This document shows positions 57,956 to 64,000 of a stretch of DNA of 64,000 nt, one piece after another; position 1 is the first letter of the stretch, and each line of letters starts with the position of its first letter. The stretch is from JAXMAR01 sp046350295. Lineage in GTDB: Bacteria > Planctomycetota > Planctomycetia > Gemmatales > Gemmataceae. The notes under the pieces are model-generated. The model saw nothing but the letters and a program-made list of their open reading frames with translations, was not told where the DNA came from and did not search any database. A program made the position numbers and the translations under genes. The DNA lies in assembly GCA_046350295.1 (NCBI GenBank), contig JAXMAR010000018.1:62001-126000 (forward strand), written 5' to 3'.

Positions 57956-58852
57956 ATGACGCACTTTCTGCTCGTAACCACCTTTCTTCTCGGCGGGGAG
58001 ACGGAGCCGCTGCGGCCGGGGTTTCACACGCGCAGCGTCGAGCATGACGGCGTGAAGCGGAGCTATCTGCTGCACGTGCCGAAGGGATACGACGCGAGCA
58101 AGGCGACGCCCCTCGTCCTGGCGCTGCACGGCGCCACGATGAACGGCAGCACGATGGCGCTCTTCAGCGGCATGAACGAGACGGGGGACAAGCATACGTT
58201 CGTGAGCGTGTATCCGAACGGGACGGGGCTCGTGTCGACCTGGAACGCGGGTCAGTTTCCCGGCGCGCTTGGCGCCAAGAAGGTCGATGACGTGGGCTAC
58301 CTGGCGAAAGTGCTGGACGACGTCGAGAAGACGCTCAACATCGACAAGAAGCGGGTCTACGCGTGCGGCATGTCGAATGGGGGAATGATGTGCTACCGGC
58401 TGGCTTCGGAAATGTCGGAGCGGATCGCGGCCATCGCGCCGGTGGCGGGGACGCTGGCGCTCGAGAAGATCGAGTCAAAGCGGCCGATCTCGGTCCTGCA
58501 CTTCCATGGGACGAAGGACGGTCTCGTGCCCTACGAGGGGCCGAAGGTTGACGCGAAGCTGTTCATGTTCAAGGGGGTGGAAGGTAGTTTGAAGCCGTTC
58601 ATCGCGCTGGATGGCTGTGCGGAGAAGGGGGAGATGACTGAGGTTCCCTCCAAGGACGAGAAGTTGAAGATCGAGCGGTTCCACTGGGGAACTGGGAAGC
58701 AGAAGACCGAGGTGATCCTTTACAAGATCGAGGGAGGCGGGCATACGTGGCCGGGGCGGAGGACGAACCCGCCTTTCCTGGGGGGGGTGGCGCTGGATCT
58801 CGATGCGAATGAGTTGATTTGGGAGTTTTTTCAGAGGCATCCGCTGCGCTAA
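57956..58852 (+). CDS. Secreted LpqC/PHB-depolymerase-type esterase
   Basis: 298 residues; the ATG at 57,956 follows AAGGAGA. A weak signal sequence (THFLLVTTFLLGG) is followed by RSYLLHVPKGYDASKATPLV, LALHGATMNGSTMALFSGMN, the nucleophile elbow YACGMSNGGMMCYRLASE, the acid region HFHGTKDGLVPYEGP and the catalytic His in EGGGHTWPGRRTNPP. The full Ser/Asp/His triad of the CE1-like esterase family (PHB depolymerase, feruloyl esterase) is present. The natural substrate is open; a polymer ester outside the cytoplasm is likely. Confidence 0.88.
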   Translation: MTHFLLVTTFLLGGETEPLRPGFHTRSVEHDGVKRSYLLHVPKGYDASKATPLVLALHGATMNGSTMALFSGMNETGDKHTFVSVYPNGTGLVSTWNAGQFPGALGAKKVDDVGYLAKVLDDVEKTLNIDKKRVYACGMSNGGMMCYRLASEMSERIAAIAPVAGTLALEKIESKRPISVLHFHGTKDGLVPYEGPKVDAKLFMFKGVEGSLKPFIALDGCAEKGEMTEVPSKDEKLKIERFHWGTGKQKTEVILYKIEGGGHTWPGRRTNPPFLGGVALDLDANELIWEFFQRHPLR

Positions 58853-58938
58853 CGAATGCGTGGCGCGTCGAAGAAGTCGACCAACCTCCGGGACTTCTGC
58901 TAGAATTGATGAATCTTCGTGTCAGGGAGGAGCAAGCG

Positions 58939-59175
58939 ATGGCCCTTACTGTCGAAGCCGTTTATGAAAACGGCATGCTCAAACCGTCGGAACCGCTGCC
59001 GCTCAAGGAACACGAGAAGGTGCGCATCACGGTGGAAGCGAGACAGCAATCTCTGGCCGAGCGAATCGTGACGCGCGCCCACACGTTGCCGCCGGAAACG
59101 TTGGATCGCCTGCCCGTCGATGGAGCGTCACAGCACGACCACTACATCTACGGCACGCCGAAACGACCGGAGTGA
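58939..59175 (+). CDS. AF2212-type antitoxin-like protein
   Basis: 78 residues; GGGAGGAG lies eight bases before the ATG. The short barrel TVEAVYENGMLKPSEPLPLK, EHEKVRITVEARQQSLAER is the PF01954-like pattern found in antitoxins paired with PIN toxins. The second half is a flexible tail that would contact the toxin (LDRLPVDGASQHDHYIY). The PIN gene starts seven bases after the stop codon, so they form one operon. Confidence 0.82.
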   Translation: MALTVEAVYENGMLKPSEPLPLKEHEKVRITVEARQQSLAERIVTRAHTLPPETLDRLPVDGASQHDHYIYGTPKRPE

Positions 59176-59181
59176 CGGCGC

Positions 59182-59595
59182 ATGGCAGCCGTGTACTTCG
59201 CCGACACTTTCTGGTGGATTGCACTGGGCAATCCGAAAGATGCGTGGCATGCACAAGTCATCGCTTGGGAAGGCGCCCGTCCGAACGCTCGGTTTGTCAC
59301 GACGGAAGAAATCCTGTCCGAACTGCTGAGCTGGTTTGCCGGAAGTGGACCAGCTGGCCGCGCCTCGGCCAGCGCCATGGTTCGAGACGTCCTGAGCGAC
59401 CCGCTGACGCAAGTCTTGCCTCAGACCTCCGCCGATTTTGCGGCCGCCCTCACGCTCTACGAGGCCCGACCCGACAAGGAATACAGTTTGACTGATTGCC
59501 GCTCGATGCTCGCGCTGCGAGCACTCGGCATCACCGACGTATTGACCAACGACCATCACTTCACCCAGGAAGGATTTACGATCGTATTTCCGTAG
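59182..59595 (+). CDS. PIN-domain toxin (VapC-like)
   Basis: 137 residues. The first acidic residue is in VYFADTFWWIALGNP, a second in TTEEILSELLSWF, and the last two in YSLTDCRSMLALRALGITDV and LTNDHHFTQEGFTIVFP, giving the acidic quartet of Mg-dependent PIN RNases. All are intact, so it may be an active endoribonuclease held by the upstream AF2212-type protein. Confidence 0.87.
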   Translation: MAAVYFADTFWWIALGNPKDAWHAQVIAWEGARPNARFVTTEEILSELLSWFAGSGPAGRASASAMVRDVLSDPLTQVLPQTSADFAAALTLYEARPDKEYSLTDCRSMLALRALGITDVLTNDHHFTQEGFTIVFP

Positions 59596-59639
59596 CGATG
59601 ACGAGCTTTGCTGGGCCGGACGCAACCCGCCAGTCTGCA

Positions 59640-60131
59640 TTACCTCTTTGGCACGGACCAGGTGGGGTAGTGTTCGCTGACTCGAGTGACCGCGGCTACC
59701 AATGTATCGAGCGAGGTGCGGTCCATCGCGAGACGCCAGTCCCAGTTTTCAGCCCCGCCATCGCGCAGCACCATTTCACCGTCCCGCTCCAGGGCGTCGA
59801 GTTGCATCCAAACGTTGTATGAGCTTGTGTCCCCGCTTACGTCAACCGAGAGAAAGTCGCCCGTTTCCAGTGACGCACTAACAGATTCTCCGGACAACAG
59901 TCTCTTGAGTGCAGCCCGGAAGAGGTGAAAGTCGTCGGAGAACATCACCAACGAACGGTTTCCGCGAAACGTCCCCACTTGGATGCGGATCTCGACGTTC
60001 AGTTGAGAGCGGTACCAGTCCGTGGTGGCATGTGGGCAAGTCAGCCCCAGCACCTCAAAGCGAATATTGTCGCCCTCGCGAATGCCGAAGACAATTTCCA
60101 AGGGCTGATCCTCATGAAGCTGTGCCGACAA
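59640..60131 (-). CDS. Unidentified soluble protein (weak resemblance to WapI-type immunity proteins)
   Basis: 163 residues: IRFEVLGLTCPHATTDWYRS, QLNVEIRIQVGTFRGNRSLV, MFSDDFHLFRAALKRLLSGE and a Trp-rich C-terminal part (GGAENWDWRLAMDRTSLDTL). The D-W..L-N-V-x-I/V-x-V strand and F-x-x-D-x-x-x-F helix recall WapI-family immunity proteins, but the match is by eye only. It is convergent with the PIN gene. No toxin gene is adjacent. Confidence 0.55.
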   Translation of the reverse strand: MSAQLHEDQPLEIVFGIREGDNIRFEVLGLTCPHATTDWYRSQLNVEIRIQVGTFRGNRSLVMFSDDFHLFRAALKRLLSGESVSASLETGDFLSVDVSGDTSSYNVWMQLDALERDGEMVLRDGGAENWDWRLAMDRTSLDTLVAAVTRVSEHYPTWSVPKR

Positions 60132-60237
60132 AGGGGCGGCACGCCGAGCGCTGCACTACGCCCCGACCGCCTTGAAGAACCTGTTCAACGCCGCTTCGTT
60201 GCTCTCTTGCAGCGCCGAGAGCGATCGGCACGTAGAT

Positions 60238-60471
60238 CTACGCCTCGTTCTTGAAAGGGACAACGAAAGACAAGGCGATCATCAACACCGGGCCGAGAAC
60301 GGCGATGAGCGCCATCGTCCAGACGAGGAAGCCGGCGAACTGGAGAACCAGCTCCCCGGTTTCCGGATCGCGCAGCGGAGGGCGCCGTGCCCTGTGTTGT
60401 ATCAGGGCGAAAAAGCCGCCGATGGCTAGGACCAGCAGCGCGCCTTCCAGAGTGTAGTGAAGGATGGTCAT
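60238..60471 (-). CDS. Small two-helix membrane protein
   Basis: 77 residues from the ATG at 60,471: TILHYTLEGALLVLAIGGFF and a second helix VWTMALIAVLGPVLMIALSF, separated by a basic loop (IQHRARRPPLRDPETGELVL). No recognised domain. An ATG at 60,498 is possible. The 106 bases to the left read partly like protein in a shifted frame (ALQESNEAALNRFFKAVGA), so the end may be disturbed. Confidence 0.55.
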   Translation of the reverse strand: MTILHYTLEGALLVLAIGGFFALIQHRARRPPLRDPETGELVLQFAGFLVWTMALIAVLGPVLMIALSFVVPFKNEA

Positions 60472-60641
60472 GCGGAATCGTCCTGGTCTGTGCGCCAAGT
60501 GGTGGCTGTCGGGTTAATGTTTAGCGCTCGCAGGACGCTGTCATTGACTAGGTCGCGCGAGCGCTAAGCATGGAGCAGCCACATCCCTCACACGGTTCAG
60601 GTCCACGTCGGGCTTACGCCTCGACGCTCGCCGTTGTCGGA

Positions 60642-61454
60642 TCACTTCTTCTCGGTCTTTTCGCCCTTCAGCTCTTGAATCTCGCGAATCCAGATGTTGC
60701 GGAAGCGCACCGGGTCGCCGTGGTACATGAGGACGAGGGGCAGCTTTTCGGCGTGGGGCTTGTACGACGGCGGGCGGTCGTACGGGGTGTCGCCGATCAG
60801 GGTGAGGTGGTTCTGGACGAGGATGCCGTTTTGAAAGACGGTGACGACGGCGGGCTTTTCGAGCTTGCCGTCCTTGAAGCGCGGGGCTTCGAAGGCGATG
60901 TCGTAGGTTTGCCATTCGCCGGGCTTGCGGCAGGCGTTGACGAGGGGCGGGTGCTGCTTGTAGAGGGCGGCGCACATGCCGTCGAAGTAGGTCGGGTTCT
61001 TGTAGGAGTCGAGCACCTGCACTTCGTAGCGGGCGCCCATGAAGCCGATGCCGTTGTTGCCGCGGCCCTGACCGGAGCCCTTGGCCTCGGGCGGCTCCAT
61101 CCATTCGACGTGGAGCTGGCAATCGCCAAAGGGCCGCTTGGTGGAGACGGCGCTCATGGCGATGCCGTAGCCGTCTTTGAGGATCCATTTTTCGCCGCCG
61201 GTCCAGGCGTCGAGGTTTTTGCCGTCGAAGAGGACGATTGCGTCGGACGGGGGCGAGCCGTCGGTTCCGGGGGTGACGACCTTGGGCTCCTCCCACTTGA
61301 TGCCGCTTTCGTAGGGGACGACCGGCTTGCCTTTGCCGGCCTCGGCGTTGTTGAAAGGGGAGCCACGCCAGACGACGGCGAGGAGAGCGGCGACGAGGAG
61401 GCCGGGGAGGAGGATTCTCGTGAGACGGAGGAGGTTGCGAGCGGCTGATTGCAT
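60642..61454 (-). CDS. Membrane-anchored or secreted DUF1080 protein
   Basis: 270 residues from the ATG at 61,454, with TTGGAG before it. An N-terminal hydrophobic helix (ILLPGLLVAALLAVVWRGSP) acts as signal or anchor. The domain contains AIVLFDGKNLDAWTGGEKWI, GDCQLHVEWMEPPEAKGSGQ, RGNNGIGFMGARYEVQVLDS, KPGEWQTYDIAFEAPRFKDG and ends FRNIWIREIQELKG. It probably acts on glycosides outside the cytoplasm. It keeps the YEVQVLDSY motif typical of this group, absent in the 57-kb paralogue. Confidence 0.87.
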   Translation of the reverse strand: MQSAARNLLRLTRILLPGLLVAALLAVVWRGSPFNNAEAGKGKPVVPYESGIKWEEPKVVTPGTDGSPPSDAIVLFDGKNLDAWTGGEKWILKDGYGIAMSAVSTKRPFGDCQLHVEWMEPPEAKGSGQGRGNNGIGFMGARYEVQVLDSYKNPTYFDGMCAALYKQHPPLVNACRKPGEWQTYDIAFEAPRFKDGKLEKPAVVTVFQNGILVQNHLTLIGDTPYDRPPSYKPHAEKLPLVLMYHGDPVRFRNIWIREIQELKGEKTEKK

Positions 61455-61546
61455 GGGGTTCTCCAAAGAAAGAAGCGTCAACATCGGTTGACGCCTTTTT
61501 CGGCGTTTGCGGGCGGATGTGCAACTGTTTTTTTTGCTCGCCATTG

Positions 61547-63943
61547 TCAGCGGCGCGACGTGAGACGGCGAAGGGCGTCCGCCGCTTCGCGCGTCGCTTC
61601 GGCGTCGGGAAGACCGGTGGTCAACATTCTTAAAAAGTCGCGGGCTTCGGGCCCGGCGTCGCGCTCGAGGGCTTCGATACCGCGCAGCATGCTGAGGCGG
61701 GCGGCGCTGGGCGGCGGCGCTTGGCCGGCTTCAATCGTCTTGACGATGGCCGGGATGCGCTTCGCAGCCTCAGCGGAAGGAAAACGACGTTTCTCGCTTG
61801 CTTCGAGGACCGGCAAAGCGGCGCGGCCGAACTCAATGAGTTCGATTTCAGCGGCCCGGCGCCCTTCATCGAGGTCGTCCGCCAGCCCGGCGACCCTTGC
61901 TTCGATCATCTTCGCGCTGACTGGAGTCAAGCGGTCGCGCAGCACGTCGGCGGCTTGACCGGATCGCGCGAGGCGGAGGATCGCGTCGAACGCTTTCGCA
62001 GCGTCGGCGCCGTGAAGGTCGCGCCAGAGGTCCTTCTTTTGGCCGTCGCTCAGTTCGCCGGCGGCGAAGCGATTGCCGGTCATGTCCCAGACGAGGATGG
62101 AGATATCCGACCCGCCGCTGATCAGCTCGGTGTCATCGGCGGAGAAAACGGCGCTGTAGACCTGGCCGCGATGCCCTTCGAGCGCCAGCCGGGTCTTCCC
62201 GCTGACGCGCTCGTAAACACGGACGATGCCCTTGGCGGCCATGTACGGATCGTTGCTCGCCACCATGCGACCGTCGCCGGAGACGGAGAAGTGATCCCCC
62301 AGGTCTTCGAAGCCGCGCGCCGCGTAAGCGAGCTTGCCGGTCGCCGTGTCGAGCGTGACGAAGCGGATATTGCCTCCTTCCGCGGCGATGTGGCGGCCGT
62401 CGGCGAAGAAGCGGATGCGGATGCTGGTGAAGTAGACGGGCGTCTCGACGCGCGTTCGCCAGGCCTCTTTGCCGGAGGCGACGTCGAAGAGAATCACGTC
62501 GCCGTTCGCCGTGCCGATGGCGACGGATTTGCCGTCGGGGCTCATGTCGATGCTGGAGGCGGAAAAGGCGTTCTTGATTTCACGGGCGCGGGCGCCGCTA
62601 GCGGCGTCCCAGATGTGGATGACGCCGCCGTCGCCGACGGCGGCAACCGTGCGGCCGCCGGGACCGTAGCAGGCGTGGCTCCAGAGGTGGCCGGTGTCGG
62701 CGTGTTCTTTGCCGTATTGTTTGACTTGCTTGCCGGTGGCGACGTCGAAGAGACGCACGCGGCCATTGGCGACGAGGAGATGGCGGCTGTCCGCGGAGAA
62801 GGAAAACGCGCCGGCGACGGAGAGACCTTCCTTGATTTCCGCGCGGATCGTGCCGGTCTTGCGATCCCAGAAGCGAAGGACGTAGTCGTCGTGAAAGGCG
62901 GCGACCGTCGTGTTGTCGGGGGAGATGGCGAGACGGCGAACGGGCCGAGGGGGCATGTTCCGATCGGTCAGCGCTTTGCCTTCGGCGACGTCCCAGACAT
63001 GGATGACGCCATCGGCGTCGCCGGTGGCGAGCCTGGCGTTGTCGGGAGTAAAGGCGAGGCGGGTGATGGCGTGTGGATGCGCCTTGAGGAGATGGCGGTT
63101 CTTGCCGGTCTTCGTGTCCCAGAGACCGAGGAGACCGCCGCCGGTAGTGGCGAGGGTTTTGCCGTCGGGGGAAAAGCGGACCGGCCCGCGGTAGCCTTTG
63201 TGGCCCTTGAGACGATGCTTTTCGTCGCCGGTGGCCAGGTCGAAGACGACATAGTCGTCGCGGCCGACGGCGAAGGAGGAGGCGTCCGGGGCGATATCGA
63301 GGCCGCTCCAGCCGACCTTGGTGTCTTCGCGGGCGAATCGCTCCTTGCCCGCTACGGCGTCCCAAACGCGGAGCCAGTCGTTCGGGCCGGTCGCCTTCGT
63401 CCGGCCGAGCGTGATCAGCGTCTTGCCGTCGCGCGACCAGGCCATTTCCCACACCTCGTCGGAGGTCGGCCAGACGATGTCGAGCTTGGACGTGTCGAGG
63501 TTCCAGATGGCGATGCGGCGCGGATCGTCTTTATAAGACGCGATGCGTTTGCCGTCGGGAGCGAGGACAGAAACGCGGCCGCCGCTGGTGGCAAGCGATC
63601 GGCCCTCCGTGGCGGCGAGGTCATATTGGCGCACCCCGGCATGGTCGGCGACGACGAGGGCTTTGCTGTCCGGCGTGAAGACGACGCGTGCGGCGGCATG
63701 GGGGCGCCAGGAGCGAAGGATCTCGCCGGTGGCGCCGTCCATCAGGACCAGGGAATGGAAACCGAGGCTGACGAGGTAGCGGCCATCGGGGGAATAGGCG
63801 AGGTCGCGGACGTCGGCGCCGGGGCGATAGGCGGAGGGGCCGAGGCGCTGGAGAGCAGGCTGAGGAAGCGCAGGCGTGCGCTGCGCGGCGGCGGGCATTG
63901 TCAGGATGACGAGGAGAAAAAGCGCGAGACTCTGGCGTCGCAT
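61547..63943 (-). CDS. Secreted WD40-repeat protein
   Basis: 798 residues; the ATG at 63,943 follows GGGAGCC and starts a signal peptide (RRQSLALFLLVILTMPAAAQ). About a dozen WD40 blades run from residue 35 to 620 (for example RDLAYSPDGRYLVSLG, RLAFTPDNARLATGDADGVI, RLAISPDNTTVAAFHDDYVL, YSAVFSADDTELISGGSDIS), probably two propellers. The last 180 residues are helical (LWRDLHGADAAKAFDAILRL, GRAALPVLEASEKRRFPSAE), a tail often found in planctomycete WD40 proteins. A scaffold outside the cytoplasm is likely; the partner is unknown. Confidence 0.88.
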   Translation of the reverse strand: MRRQSLALFLLVILTMPAAAQRTPALPQPALQRLGPSAYRPGADVRDLAYSPDGRYLVSLGFHSLVLMDGATGEILRSWRPHAAARVVFTPDSKALVVADHAGVRQYDLAATEGRSLATSGGRVSVLAPDGKRIASYKDDPRRIAIWNLDTSKLDIVWPTSDEVWEMAWSRDGKTLITLGRTKATGPNDWLRVWDAVAGKERFAREDTKVGWSGLDIAPDASSFAVGRDDYVVFDLATGDEKHRLKGHKGYRGPVRFSPDGKTLATTGGGLLGLWDTKTGKNRHLLKAHPHAITRLAFTPDNARLATGDADGVIHVWDVAEGKALTDRNMPPRPVRRLAISPDNTTVAAFHDDYVLRFWDRKTGTIRAEIKEGLSVAGAFSFSADSRHLLVANGRVRLFDVATGKQVKQYGKEHADTGHLWSHACYGPGGRTVAAVGDGGVIHIWDAASGARAREIKNAFSASSIDMSPDGKSVAIGTANGDVILFDVASGKEAWRTRVETPVYFTSIRIRFFADGRHIAAEGGNIRFVTLDTATGKLAYAARGFEDLGDHFSVSGDGRMVASNDPYMAAKGIVRVYERVSGKTRLALEGHRGQVYSAVFSADDTELISGGSDISILVWDMTGNRFAAGELSDGQKKDLWRDLHGADAAKAFDAILRLARSGQAADVLRDRLTPVSAKMIEARVAGLADDLDEGRRAAEIELIEFGRAALPVLEASEKRRFPSAEAAKRIPAIVKTIEAGQAPPPSAARLSMLRGIEALERDAGPEARDFLRMLTTGLPDAEATREAADALRRLTSRR

Positions 63944-64000
63944 CGGCGGCTCCCTGTCTTGGAGTCGGGTCATCTTCTAGACGAGGGAGGAACGCGCTTG

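Overview
The window reads as a high-GC chromosome segment of a planctomycete, most likely Gemmataceae-like. Several family-level signatures point that way: a BBP7-type outer-membrane barrel protein, DUF1559, DUF1579 and two DUF1080 proteins, giant secreted proteins with an N-terminal LEDR motif, a Ser/Thr kinase of the planctomycete type, and WD40 and pre-peptidase-C secreted proteins. This assignment is inference from gene content; no rRNA is present.

Layout. 0-8.5 kb: end of an unidentified protein, a cysteine desulfurase, a broken MNT/HEPN pair with a degenerate group II intron just upstream, a small secreted protein, uvrC, a second frameshifted cysteine desulfurase and an IscA-type protein. 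8.55-11.48 kb: tRNA-Val(UAC) followed by a 2.9-kb decayed island bounded by a 42-bp duplication of the tRNA 3' half; it holds an integrase stub, an IS3 fragment, a frameshifted unknown gene and an intact two-gene cassette (99-aa protein plus a protein with a C-terminal XRE domain). 11.5-19 kb: response regulator/diguanylate cyclase, rsmH, an SdrD-B/DUF4214 surface protein and the BBP7 protein. 19-26 kb: Tad (Flp) pilus genes cpaE-cpaF-tadB-tadC-tadE and a frameshifted tadG-like gene, followed by a frameshifted Ser/Thr kinase. 28-36 kb: secreted and zinc-ribbon proteins, a VOC protein among hairpin repeats, dnaE and a parDE-like toxin-antitoxin pair. 36.5-46.8 kb: a membrane-inserted alpha/beta hydrolase translationally coupled to an ECF sigma factor and a putative anti-sigma protein, then a 2336-residue repeat protein. 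46.8-64 kb: RNase D, SDR, DUF3175, Ada, SIS isomerase, two secreted YbjN-like proteins, ceramidase-like, DUF1080 and esterase genes, an AF2212/PIN pair and a WD40 protein.

The Tad genes form one machine: localisation ATPase, motor ATPase, two inner-membrane platform proteins and minor pilins. The cysteine desulfurase and IscA-type gene belong to Fe-S assembly. The hydrolase, sigma and anti-sigma genes look like one signalling operon. Several secreted enzymes at 54-61 kb suit degradation of lipids, esters and glycans.

Frameshifts are not spread evenly. They concentrate at 1.7-10 kb and 24.1-28.2 kb, with one at 51.45 kb, while 3.6-kb and 7-kb genes elsewhere are intact. Several are one- or two-base losses in G/C runs, so sequencing error and true decay both remain possible. 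Repeated palindromes occur in many intergenic gaps.
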